Positions 1-6,384 of a DNA stretch of 11,308 bases are shown in pieces. The notes beneath the pieces are model-generated. The model made no database searches and was not told the DNA's origin. It saw only the letters and a program-made list of their open reading frames with translations. The DNA comes from Helicobacteraceae bacterium (lineage in GTDB: Bacteria > Campylobacterota > Campylobacteria > Campylobacterales > Sulfurimonadaceae): contig JALSUN010000086.1 in assembly GCA_027061425.1 (NCBI GenBank), forward strand, positions 1 to 11,308, written 5' to 3'. Positions within the stretch are counted from its first letter, which is position 1. Each line of letters begins with the position of its first letter. The translations under genes and the position numbers were made by a program.

Positions 1-514
1 ACCATTGATCAAACAGCTTCAGATGGTCAAACCTTGTGGGAAAATAGGTTCCATAATAGGGATGAAGTGTCAAGTCTAAGGTTTTGACTTCGATCCCTTT
101 TTGATACCACTGCCAAGAGCTGTTCATGCCCTGTACCTGAGCAAATGAAATATAAAACTCTGATACCTCAGGGTAGAGTAGTTCTAACCAACCAATATCA
201 GGAGATTTTCTAGTGGTTAGTTTATGGTCTTTGACTTTGAGCAAAACTCTTTGAGAAGCCTCTCTAAAGGCAGAACGATAATCGCGTTGTCCTTGAAAAC
301 TTTTGTCATTGTATTTTAGTTGTAGGTTTCTTTTGAGTTCGGATAATACCTTTAGACCATCACTATAAAGTTTGCCAACAAAAACATACTTGCCTGCGAT
401 CATCTCAACAACAGTAGCCTCTATATCTATTTTAGGGTAAAAGTTTATAGCATCTATTTGTGAAGTTATAATGTCTGGTCTGTCTGGTGTCATAGACTCT
501 ATGTCTTTATTCAT
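1..514 (-). CDS. Probable class I SAM-dependent methyltransferase, N-terminal part (truncated at window edge)
   Basis: The frame is open from an ATG at 514 to the left edge, giving 171 residues that start MNKDIESMTPDRPD; the rest lies outside the window. The stretch at about residues 133-171 (W-x-W-Y-x-K-G-I, then L-H-P-Y-Y-G-T-Y-F-P-T-R at 150-161) resembles the segment just before the glycine-rich SAM-binding motif in a group of bacterial methyltransferases, where an 'HPhYGvfxPtR' block is typical. That is the only basis for the call: the SAM-binding domain is not visible, so the substrate is unknown and the enzyme class is an inference. Residues 1-130 form a mixed, charged N-terminal domain without a motif I recognise. 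The start lies 4 bases past the upstream gene's stop and has an AAAAAGG-like ribosome binding site inside that gene's end, so it is very likely co-transcribed and perhaps translationally coupled. Confidence 0.55.
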   Translation of the reverse strand, partial: MNKDIESMTPDRPDIITSQIDAINFYPKIDIEATVVEMIAGKYVFVGKLYSDGLKVLSELKRNLQLKYNDKSFQGQRDYRSAFREASQRVLLKVKDHKLTTRKSPDIGWLELLYPEVSEFYISFAQVQGMNSSWQWYQKGIEVKTLDLTLHPYYGTYFPTRFDHLKLFDQW

Positions 515-518
515 GTAG

Positions 519-1037
519 TTATGCCTTTTTGAACCATTCTGGATGTTCTCTCTTATAACTTTCTAATGTATCAAAATCTGTTTCCGGTATGTGTTTGAGG
601 CTCTCTTTATCAACGATCTCAATACATTCGATCTCATTATCCAGATCTTTTTTTTGTACGTACTTTAAAACAAGCTTTCCAAGTGCAAACACTTCTTGTT
701 TGATGACCTTTCCTGTTTGATCATAAGTCATACACTCGCCATGCAGTTTTCCGTCTTGGTATCTTTTAGTGGACTTAATGCTTTCATCTGCTTTAGGGAT
801 GACGTATCTTGTCTCGATACCATGACGCACTCCTTTGAGAAAGTTTTCAGTCTTTGACAAAACACCGCTTGCTGTAAAGTGTTTTATCTCTTTACTTGTC
901 CCTTTGACGGTCACCATCTCTTTAACGTTGTTAGCTTTATCATCATAGTAACGCTTTGTAATAAAAGCATCACCCTCATAATATGTCTCAGTGCCTACGC
1001 GTTTACCACGAAAGTATTTTATTGTTTTGTCTTGCAT
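519..1037 (-). CDS. MORN-like (YwqK-type) repeat protein, 172 aa
   Basis: The protein has degenerate 'G-x-x-x-G-x-x-x-x-Y' units typical of MORN_2/YwqK-like repeats: Y-F-R-G-K-R-V-G-T-E-T-Y-Y at residues 8-20, F-L-K-G-V-R-H-G-I-E-T-R-Y at 66-78, and Y-Q-D-G-K-L-H-G-E-C-M-T-Y at 93-105. Each is followed by a beta-strand-like K-x-x-x-x-F/Y stretch. The C-terminal 45 residues are acidic and end H-P-E-W-F-K-K-A. There is no signal peptide or membrane segment, so it is probably cytoplasmic. Such repeats are thought to act as beta-hairpin scaffolds; no specific function can be given. I chose the ATG at 1037 because AAAAGG sits 6 bases upstream. A TTG at 1106, overlapping the preceding gene, and an ATG at 1070 are also in frame but lack a clear ribosome binding site. 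It is the middle gene of the minus-strand operon, 56 bases after the peptidase-like gene and 4 bases before the methyltransferase-like gene. Confidence 0.7.
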   Translation of the reverse strand: MQDKTIKYFRGKRVGTETYYEGDAFITKRYYDDKANNVKEMVTVKGTSKEIKHFTASGVLSKTENFLKGVRHGIETRYVIPKADESIKSTKRYQDGKLHGECMTYDQTGKVIKQEVFALGKLVLKYVQKKDLDNEIECIEIVDKESLKHIPETDFDTLESYKREHPEWFKKA

Positions 1038-1093
1038 ATTAAACCTTTTGTTTATTGTACTAAATCTCATAAGATTAGGATATTTAGCTGTTT

Positions 1094-2134
1094 TTAAACG
1101 CTCCAAGCGCCATTTTGATAGACCACTTCGTCGCCAAGTATGACTGTGTCAGTATCTATAAAGACATCAACATGATAAATGCCATCTCTACGTTTAAACC
1201 CTGGCTTGCCATACATGCCATGTTTAGCGCCTAGCGAGACATGCACACCACACATACGTTCGTAACTGCCCGTGTCAGCAACTCTACGTGTTTTACTAAA
1301 TGCACGGTTCAGACCAAAACCTAGTTCACGAACCCAGACCGTGCCTTCGTCTCTACGTATGTTGGAGAGTATGTTGTTAAAAGCAGGGGTAGAATTCTCA
1401 CAGTCTATAACCTGTCCCTCTTCTATAATAAGTGTAATGGGTGTTTCAGGTCGGTTGATCTTGTAGTCAATGTCCCCAAAACAGAAGATTTTTGCACGCC
1501 CGTGAAGTGCTTTTAAATCTTGCGCTTCAGTAAAGACTTCACCGATGGGGAACTGACCGCCTGTGTTGGGCATCTCTGAGTAATCACCGATGTTGAGTTT
1601 GGCAGACTCAAAGGGTGAGTCGTAAAAAAGCTGTTCGCCGTCACTTACAACAACACCCGAACTTACTGTATCTATTTTGTTTTTGAGTGCACGACCTGTT
1701 CCTCGTGTATACTCAGCATCATAAACAAGTGCATCGATATAGTAGGGTACTTCTTCATCACTCATACGGCTCAAGTGAGGGTGCTCGATGACCTTGATCT
1801 TGCGTTTAAAAAGCTCAACACGTATGCGAAAAGCGTCAAGACGAAAGCTGGTGGACTGTACTAAGATAGCCAGATCATATGCCTCTAATTTACCTAGTGT
1901 TTCCATAATGGCTTCAGGTGCCTCTGCATCAAAGTCAACAAGTATAGCGTGAGGTAGGGCACTTTTGTAACCCTCCGCCAAAACTGTTGATAAGAGAGAC
2001 CTTGTGTCATATACTATAACAGCAGTCTCTTTATTTGTATGGGTAAAGACCTCACTTAAGAGCGCTTTTACATTTTGTTCAGCAGTTATGATCAATGCTT
2101 CATTGTCTTTTAAAAATAGTGTGTCTACATCCAT
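1094..2134 (-). CDS. M29/NicX-like metallo-aminopeptidase family protein, 346 aa
   Basis: The C-terminal two thirds match the motif order of the peptidase M29 family (thermophilic aminopeptidases AmpS/AmpT), whose fold also includes the NicX ring-cleaving dioxygenase. Visible motifs are N-T-G-G-Q-F-P-I-G-E-V-F-T (residues 190-202, ligand E199), R-E-L-G-F-G-L-N (269-276, E270), H-V-S-L-G-A-K-H (298-305, H298 and H305) and H-V-D-V-F-I-D (321-327, H321 and D323). These correspond to the glutamate, glutamate, histidine, histidine and aspartate ligands of a two-metal site, so the site looks intact. At 346 residues it is shorter than classical M29 enzymes (about 400), mostly in the N-terminal domain (1-130). 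No signal peptide is seen, so it is probably cytoplasmic. The substrate is unknown: peptide hydrolysis or an Fe(II)-type reaction are both possible. AAGG lies 8 bases before the ATG. It is the first gene of a three-gene minus-strand operon. Confidence 0.65.
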   Translation of the reverse strand: MDVDTLFLKDNEALIITAEQNVKALLSEVFTHTNKETAVIVYDTRSLLSTVLAEGYKSALPHAILVDFDAEAPEAIMETLGKLEAYDLAILVQSTSFRLDAFRIRVELFKRKIKVIEHPHLSRMSDEEVPYYIDALVYDAEYTRGTGRALKNKIDTVSSGVVVSDGEQLFYDSPFESAKLNIGDYSEMPNTGGQFPIGEVFTEAQDLKALHGRAKIFCFGDIDYKINRPETPITLIIEEGQVIDCENSTPAFNNILSNIRRDEGTVWVRELGFGLNRAFSKTRRVADTGSYERMCGVHVSLGAKHGMYGKPGFKRRDGIYHVDVFIDTDTVILGDEVVYQNGAWSV

Positions 2135-2151
2135 CGTCTCTGCCTTGTCTG

Positions 2152-2178
2152 CTTATAAAGCCTCTAGTCTTTTATAAG
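2152..2178. repeat. Inverted repeat, 8-bp perfect arms, at the expected transcript start
   Basis: CTTATAAA (2152-2159) and TTTATAAG (2171-2178) are perfect inverted arms separated by 11 bases. The element would span roughly -3 to +24 of the minus-strand transcript predicted from the TATAAT at 2182-2187. It could be an operator or a weak hairpin in the 5' leader. The arms are mostly A/T, so chance occurrence in this AT-rich region is a real alternative. Confidence 0.35.
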
Positions 2179-2181
2179 TGA

Positions 2182-2187
2182 ATTATA
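2182..2187 (-). promoter_or_regulatory. Candidate -10 box for the minus-strand operon
   Basis: Read on the minus strand this is an exact TATAAT, 47 bases upstream of the aminopeptidase-like start codon. A start of transcription near 2175 would be expected. No convincing -35 hexamer lies 16-18 bases upstream, which is normal for Campylobacterota sigma-70 promoters. It is flanked by two dyads, at 2152-2178 and 2210-2225. Confidence 0.45.
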
Positions 2188-2209
2188 GCTTAGGTTTGTT
2201 GAGGGACGT

Positions 2210-2225
2210 TTCTAAAATATTAGAA
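2210..2225. repeat. Short dyad TTCTAA-AATA-TTAGAA upstream of the minus-strand operon
   Basis: This has six-base perfect arms around a 4-base centre. Allowing a one-base bulge, the symmetry extends outward to GTT...AAC (2208-2226). It lies at about -35 to -50 relative to the predicted minus-strand start, a position compatible with a regulator binding site. No known operator is recognised. Confidence 0.3.
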
Positions 2226-2280
2226 CAGCCAAAAGTGTTGGAAATATAGGGAATTAGCATCTATACCAGTGCTTTAAACT

Positions 2281-2309
2281 TATGATTTTTTATGGGTATG
2301 TTATGATTT
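2281..2309 (+). promoter_or_regulatory. Candidate extended -10 promoter with direct repeats for the 130-aa gene
   Basis: TATGAT at 2302-2307 is preceded by TGT (2299-2301), giving an extended -10 layout. Transcription would start near 2314, about 26 bases before the start codon. The octamer TATGATTT occurs twice, at 2281-2288 and 2302-2309, 21 bases apart (two helical turns). That could mean a second -10 or a tandem protein site, or it could be chance. Confidence 0.35.
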
Positions 2310-2339
2310 CATAATAAGAATTTTATTTAGGTTTGGTTT

Positions 2340-2732
2340 ATGAGTATTTTTGCATTACAGTCAGCAGCAGGTGGTTTTTTGGATGAAAATTTAGAAAACT
2401 TTAACAAGGAATTTGATGAATGGTGTGTGCAGTTTGGCACCTTTGATGATGCTAACCTCATAGCGGAGACACTTGAAAGTAATAAAATAGTAGAAATTGT
2501 TGAGATTACGCCACTGAGTTATCCCAAGTACTTTTTTCATAACCTTCAAGGAAACATCCATGCCACGCGCAAACTTGGTGACAAAATCATCTGTATCGTA
2601 GAACCGACGATGGGTGCTAACTTTCGCATCGCAGTGTGTGACCTTAAGACTAAGCGGGTGAAACTAACACAGACCCGCTACCGAAGTGCCTTAAGTGTCG
2701 AAGGTACATTTGCTAACTTTACGGTTGAATAA
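2340..2732 (+). CDS. Conserved-looking hypothetical protein, 130 aa, unknown function
   Basis: I do not recognise this protein. It starts MSIFALQSAAGGFLDENL, has no signal peptide, no membrane segment and only two cysteines (residues 29 and 100, plus C85 in I-I-C-I-V). The central and C-terminal parts (about 48-128) alternate hydrophobic and polar residues as in a small beta-rich domain. The C-terminal part is basic (D-L-K-T-K-R-V-K-L-T-Q-T-R-Y-R), which might suit nucleic acid or ribosome contact, but that is speculation. The ribosome binding site is weak (TTAGG about 8 bases upstream). It is divergent from the aminopeptidase-like operon and lies 187 bases before rpsA, where ispH is often found in related genomes. 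Codon use and an intact frame of this length support a real gene. Confidence 0.6.
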   Translation: MSIFALQSAAGGFLDENLENFNKEFDEWCVQFGTFDDANLIAETLESNKIVEIVEITPLSYPKYFFHNLQGNIHATRKLGDKIICIVEPTMGANFRIAVCDLKTKRVKLTQTRYRSALSVEGTFANFTVE

Positions 2733-2746
2733 ACATTTATTGTAAG

Positions 2747-2772
2747 ACCTATATATAGTATATGGTTTTATA
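2747..2772 (+). terminator. Weak candidate terminator after the 130-aa gene
   Basis: ACC-(T)-ATATA (2747-2755) can pair with TATAT-GGT (2759-2766) around a 3-base loop with one bulged T, followed by TTTATA. The stem is nearly all A-U and would be unstable, so read-through into rpsA is likely. No better hairpin is visible before the rpsA promoter. Confidence 0.2.
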
Positions 2773-2840
2773 GTGAAAGTCTCATCTTGCTAGAGCATAT
2801 ATACAACGTATTATCTACAAAGAGAGATTCTTTTTGGATT

Positions 2841-2860
2841 TATATAGAAATAGCTATATA
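2841..2860. repeat. Inverted repeat TATATAG-N6-CTATATA upstream of the rpsA -10 box
   Basis: Perfect 7-bp arms (2841-2847 and 2854-2860) are centred about 30 bases upstream of the rpsA -10 box, in the place of a -35 region. A perfect 10-bp palindrome CTATATATAG also occurs at 2749-2758. Both are simple A/T sequences; they may be DNA-bending elements or chance. Confidence 0.25.
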
Positions 2861-2862
2861 TA

Positions 2863-2884
2863 TTAAGTTTGCCTTAGATATAAT
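2863..2884 (+). promoter_or_regulatory. Candidate rpsA promoter
   Basis: An exact TATAAT (2879-2884) is preceded by TTAAGTTT (2863-2870), resembling the TTTAAGT-like upstream element seen in Campylobacter and Helicobacter sigma-70 promoters. Transcription would start near 2891, giving a leader of about 29 bases that holds the AAGGGA ribosome binding site at 2908-2913. Confidence 0.55.
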
Positions 2885-2919
2885 TACGAAATTTTATTTA
2901 TGAAGACAAGGGAAAATGT

Positions 2920-4575
2920 ATGGCTGAAGAGCTTTTAGAAGAAGAAAATTTTGCGGCAATGTTTGAGGCGTCTGAAAAGGCACAAGAGTCCACAAACCGT
3001 ATTGTTGAAGGCGAAATTGTTGAATTACAAATCGAAGATGAGCGCGCACTAGTTGGTGTTGGTGAGAAGTTAGAGGGAATCCTTCCTTTAGATGAAATTC
3101 GTGGTGAAGATGGCGAATTAACTCATGCAGTTGGTGATAGTATCACTGTTATGGTCACTGGTTACTACAACGAGCGTCCAAAAATCTCTCACAAAAAAGT
3201 GTTAGAGCAGGCAAAAACTCTTGAGTTTATCAATGCTAACAAAGACGACTACGAAGATATCGTAATCGAAGGTGTTATTACTAACAAAAACCGTGGTGGT
3301 TATGTTATTGAGATGGATTCTGTTAAGTTCTTTATGCCACGTTCACTCGCTGCATTTAAAGACAGTGATGAAGTTGTTGGCCGTAAAGTTAAGGCGCAGA
3401 TCATTAAACTTGATCCAGAAGATACTTCTATCGTTGTATCTCGTCGTAAACTTTTCAACGAAGAGCGTAAGAAGAAAAAAGAGATTATTGACAAGCTAAT
3501 GGCTGAAGATACTATCGTTGAAGGAACTATCAAGAAGATCACTTCTTATGGTATGTTCGTTGATGTTGGTGGAGTTGATGGTCTTGTTCACTACAACGAG
3601 ATCTCTTACAAGGGTCCAGTTAACCCTTCTAAGCTTTACAACGAAGGTGACATTGTTACTGTTAAAGCAATCTCTTATGACAAAGATAAGCGTCATCTTT
3701 CACTATCTATCAAAGCTTGTATGGAAGATCCTTGGGCTGAGGTTGAGTCTGAGCTAGACGAAGGTGATACTATCACAGTTACTGTAAGTAACATCGAGTC
3801 TTACGGGGTATTTGTTGACCTTGGTAATGACATCGAAGGTTTCTTACACATTTCTGAGATCACTTGGAACAAAAACATCAAAAATCCTAATGACTACCTA
3901 ACAGTAGGCGAAGAGATTGATGTTGAAGTTATTGAGATCAACTCTGATACTCATAAACTTCGTGTTTCATTGAAGCGTCTTCTTCCAAAACCATTTGATG
4001 AGTTTGTCAAGAAACGTAAAGAGGGTGAGATCACTACTGGTGTTGTTACATCTCTTACTGACTTTGGTGCATTTGTTAAGATTGATGGTGTTGAAGGTCT
4101 TCTTCATAACCAAGATACATCTTGGGAAAAAGGTACTAAAGCTAAAGACATGTTCAAAAAAGGTGACGAAGTTGAAGTTAAAATCGCACGTATTAACCGT
4201 GATGATCAGAAAATTTCTCTTAACCACAAATGTCTTCAGGACAGCCCGATAGACACTTTCGCAGCTAACCATAGCCGTAATGAAGTGATCACTGGTAAGG
4301 TTCGTGATGTTAAAGACTTCGGTGTCTTTATCTCTCTAGACGATGGTGTTGATGCACTTATCCGTGACGAAGATCTTGAGCCACTTGTAAAAGAAGAGCT
4401 TGAAATCGGTCAAGAGATCGAAGCAGTAATAGCTGTTATCGATACACAACGTGACCGTATCCGTCTTTCTGTTAAGCAACTTTCTCGTGTAAACGATGCA
4501 AAGATCATTGCTGACTTGAACAAAGAAGATGCAGGTAACACTCTAGGCGACCTTCTTAAAGATCAACTTAAGTAA
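2920..4575 (+). CDS. rpsA: 30S ribosomal protein S1
   Basis: S1 binds single-stranded mRNA on the small ribosomal subunit and helps place structured or weakly Shine-Dalgarno-led messages during initiation. The 551 residues match the usual length (about 550) and hold six S1 OB-fold repeats at roughly 28-95, 113-176, 198-265, 282-352, 368-436 and 454-520. Repeats 3-6 show the typical S-Y/F-G-x-F-V-x-h core (I-T-S-Y-G-M-F-V at 207-214, I-E-S-Y-G-V-F-V at 292-299, L-T-D-F-G-A-F-V at 379-386, V-K-D-F-G-V-F-I at 464-471), while repeats 1-2 are divergent, as expected for the ribosome-docking end. The N-terminus N-F-A-A-M-F-E is the usual S1 docking motif. AAGGGA lies 6 bases before the ATG. Codon choice is visibly more uniform than in neighbouring genes, fitting high expression. 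A hairpin terminator follows, then serA, an order also seen in other Campylobacterota. Confidence 0.97.
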   Translation: MAEELLEEENFAAMFEASEKAQESTNRIVEGEIVELQIEDERALVGVGEKLEGILPLDEIRGEDGELTHAVGDSITVMVTGYYNERPKISHKKVLEQAKTLEFINANKDDYEDIVIEGVITNKNRGGYVIEMDSVKFFMPRSLAAFKDSDEVVGRKVKAQIIKLDPEDTSIVVSRRKLFNEERKKKKEIIDKLMAEDTIVEGTIKKITSYGMFVDVGGVDGLVHYNEISYKGPVNPSKLYNEGDIVTVKAISYDKDKRHLSLSIKACMEDPWAEVESELDEGDTITVTVSNIESYGVFVDLGNDIEGFLHISEITWNKNIKNPNDYLTVGEEIDVEVIEINSDTHKLRVSLKRLLPKPFDEFVKKRKEGEITTGVVTSLTDFGAFVKIDGVEGLLHNQDTSWEKGTKAKDMFKKGDEVEVKIARINRDDQKISLNHKCLQDSPIDTFAANHSRNEVITGKVRDVKDFGVFISLDDGVDALIRDEDLEPLVKEELEIGQEIEAVIAVIDTQRDRIRLSVKQLSRVNDAKIIADLNKEDAGNTLGDLLKDQLK

Positions 4576-4604
4576 GCAATTCCCTTGCAAAACTAATGTA
4601 AGTT

Positions 4605-4634
4605 GTAGCCTTTTAGGCTACTCTTTCATTTTTT
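4605..4634 (+). terminator. Intrinsic terminator after rpsA
   Basis: GTAGCCT (4605-4611) pairs with AGGCTAC (4615-4621) around a 3-base loop, followed by a T-rich tract TCTTTCATTTTTT. It begins 30 bases after the rpsA stop codon and separates rpsA from serA. Confidence 0.8.
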
Positions 4635-4682
4635 AACTCCCAATCTTGTTTTGAGTGTATTCTCATACATTGAAATCAAAAT

Positions 4683-4701
4683 TAAAATATTTTTTACAGG
4701 A
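4683..4701 (+). promoter_or_regulatory. Candidate serA -10 box and ribosome binding site
   Basis: TAAAAT (4683-4688), inside an A/T-rich run, is the best -10 candidate between the rpsA terminator and serA; no clear -35 is present. AGGA (4698-4701) lies 8 bases before the ATG at 4710. If this promoter is used the leader would be only about 15 bases, so serA may also depend on read-through from rpsA. Confidence 0.3.
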
Positions 4702-4709
4702 CAGTACTT

Positions 4710-6296
4710 ATGGAACAATATAAAGTAGTAGTTTGTGACCACATCCACGAAGCAGGTCTTAAAATGCTTCAAGACGATCCTCAGATCGATTACGTATTTG
4801 CAGCAGACATTGACAAGACAGCGCTTTTAGATGTTATTGCTGACGCTGATGTAGCGATTACGCGTAGTTCAACTGATGTAGATGCAAAGTTTATCGCAGC
4901 GGCTAAGAAGATGAAAGCAATCGTTCGCGCCGGTGTTGGTGTGGATAACGTAGATATTGATGGCTGTTCTAAAGAGGGCATCATCGTTATGAACGTACCA
5001 ACTGCTAACACCATTGCTGCAGTTGAACTTACTATGACACATATGCTTTCTTGTATGAGAATGTTCCCATATTCTCATGACCACCTTAAAAACCAGCGTA
5101 TCTGGAAACGTGAGAAGTGGTACGGTTATGAGCTTAAGGGCAAGAAACTTGGTATCATTGGTTTTGGTAACATTGGTAGCCGTGTCGCGATCCGTGCCAA
5201 AGCTTTCGAGATGGATGTTGTTGCATTTGACCCATACATCAATGCTTCTAAGGCAACAGACCTTGGTGTAGAGTACACTGAAAACTTTGAAGACATCTTG
5301 GCTTGTGACATTATCACGATTCACACACCTAAAAACCAAGAGACGCTTAACATCATCGACAAAGAAGAGATTGCTAAGATGAAAGATGGTGTGGTACTTG
5401 TCAACTGTGCACGTGGTGGTCTTTACAATGAAGATGCACTATATGATGGTCTTAAGTCTGGGAAGGTACGTTTTGCCGGTATTGATGTTTTCATCAAAGA
5501 GCCTGCGATCAACCACCCACTACTTGAGCTTGATAACATCGTTGTCTCTCCACACTTGGGTGCCAACACCTTTGAGTCTCAGTACAACATCGGTACACAG
5601 GCAGCACAACAAGCGGCAGAAGCAGCTAAAGGCATCGCATTTCCTAATGCATTCAACCTGCCTATAGATGAGTCTAAGATCCCTGGATTTGTAAAGCCAT
5701 TTTTAGAGATGGGTCAAAAACTTGGTTTCCTGGCATCTCAGATCAACAAAGCACCGGTAGTTTCTATCAAAGTGAGTGGTGACGGTGAGATCGCTGAGTA
5801 TCTTGAGTCATTGGCTACATTTGCTACAGTAGGTGCTTTGGCGAACAACACTGGTGAGACGATCAACTATGTCAATGCTGAGTTTGTTGCTGAAGAAAAA
5901 GGGATCAAGATAGAGGTAGATGAGAGTAATGTCGCATCTCCATACAAAAACCTTATCTCTGTTAAGCTCACTACAGAAAAGCAAGCCTTGAGTATGTCGG
6001 CGACTATCTTCGAAGACGATGTGCAACGTATTGTAGACATCGACGGTTTCGAAGTTGATGTTGCACTTAAGGGCAATATGATCATCTTTAAAAATACAGA
6101 TGTAAAAGGTGTTATTGGTGAAGTAGGAACGATCCTTGCTAACCACAACGTAAATATCTCTGATTTCCGCCTTGGCCGTAATGACAAGGCTGAAGCACTT
6201 GCTGTGATCTTGATCGATTCAGATGTTAATGATGCTGCGATTGCAGAACTTGCAAAACTTGATGCTTGTCTTAGTGTTAAGGCTGTGCGTCTTTAA
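4710..6296 (+). CDS. serA: D-3-phosphoglycerate dehydrogenase (type with ASB and ACT domains)
   Basis: The enzyme oxidises 3-phospho-D-glycerate to 3-phosphohydroxypyruvate with NAD+, the first committed step of L-serine synthesis in the cytoplasm. The 528 residues match the long form of the family. The split substrate domain lies at about 1-100 and 285-315. The Rossmann domain at about 100-285 contains G-F-G-N-I-G (151-156) and the NAD-selecting aspartate D174 in F-D-P-Y. The catalytic residues of 2-hydroxyacid dehydrogenases are present: R235 in C-A-R-G-G, E264 in I-K-E-P and H282 in S-P-H-L-G. An intervening ASB-like domain covers about 320-450 and a C-terminal ACT domain about 455-528 (G-V-I-G-E-V-G-T-I-L, then N-I-S-D-F-R-L-G-R), the usual site for serine feedback control. 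It lies 134 bases after rpsA and ends just before a strong terminator. Confidence 0.96.
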   Translation: MEQYKVVVCDHIHEAGLKMLQDDPQIDYVFAADIDKTALLDVIADADVAITRSSTDVDAKFIAAAKKMKAIVRAGVGVDNVDIDGCSKEGIIVMNVPTANTIAAVELTMTHMLSCMRMFPYSHDHLKNQRIWKREKWYGYELKGKKLGIIGFGNIGSRVAIRAKAFEMDVVAFDPYINASKATDLGVEYTENFEDILACDIITIHTPKNQETLNIIDKEEIAKMKDGVVLVNCARGGLYNEDALYDGLKSGKVRFAGIDVFIKEPAINHPLLELDNIVVSPHLGANTFESQYNIGTQAAQQAAEAAKGIAFPNAFNLPIDESKIPGFVKPFLEMGQKLGFLASQINKAPVVSIKVSGDGEIAEYLESLATFATVGALANNTGETINYVNAEFVAEEKGIKIEVDESNVASPYKNLISVKLTTEKQALSMSATIFEDDVQRIVDIDGFEVDVALKGNMIIFKNTDVKGVIGEVGTILANHNVNISDFRLGRNDKAEALAVILIDSDVNDAAIAELAKLDACLSVKAVRL

Positions 6297-6302
6297 ACCA
6301 TT

Positions 6303-6333
6303 GACCTACAGTTTGTAGGTCTTTTCTCTTTTT
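6303..6333 (+). terminator. Intrinsic terminator after serA
   Basis: GACCTACA (6303-6310) and TGTAGGTC (6314-6321) form a perfect 8-bp stem with a 3-base loop, followed by TTTTCTCTTTTT. It starts 7 bases after the serA stop codon and should end the serA transcript before the HD-GYP promoter. Confidence 0.88.
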
Positions 6334-6358
6334 ACTCCCCAATGCTTTATGTTACAAT
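6331..6358 (+). promoter_or_regulatory. Candidate promoter of the HD-GYP gene
   Basis: TACAAT (6353-6358) is a good -10 box, and TTTACT (6331-6336) lies 16 bases upstream as a partial -35 overlapping the serA terminator's T-tract. Transcription would start near 6365. That is downstream of the in-frame ATG at 6349, which argues that translation begins at 6385 instead. Confidence 0.5.
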
Positions 6359-6384
6359 GCCTTAGCACTACTCTAAGGTCTATT

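Noticed and set aside
1038..1106. N-terminal extension of the MORN-like gene to a TTG at 1106 or an ATG at 1070
   Set aside because: Neither has a clear ribosome binding site and the longer form overlaps the preceding gene; the ATG at 1037 has AAAAGG at 6 bases and leads straight into the first repeat.
2733..2919. Possible riboswitch or structured leader upstream of rpsA
   Set aside because: Only short A/T palindromes are present and the predicted leader is about 29 bases, too short for a riboswitch or S1 autoregulatory structure of the enterobacterial type.
2900..2938. 12-codon reading frame (MKTRENVWLKSF) overlapping the rpsA start, possible leader peptide
   Set aside because: It would begin only about 9 bases from the predicted transcript start with no ribosome binding site, and such short frames are common by chance.
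3272..4272. Several frames of 66-101 codons on both strands within rpsA
   Set aside because: They are shadows of rpsA codon bias, low in complexity and without start signals or recognisable domains.
4790..6187. Antisense and alternative frames within serA
   Set aside because: serA is unambiguous and complete; the other frames show no protein-like composition or translation signals.
6349..6384. ATG at 6349 as start of the HD-GYP protein
   Set aside because: It overlaps the candidate -10 box region (6353-6358), so it would lie upstream of the expected transcript start, and has no ribosome binding site; 6385 has AAGG at 6 bases.
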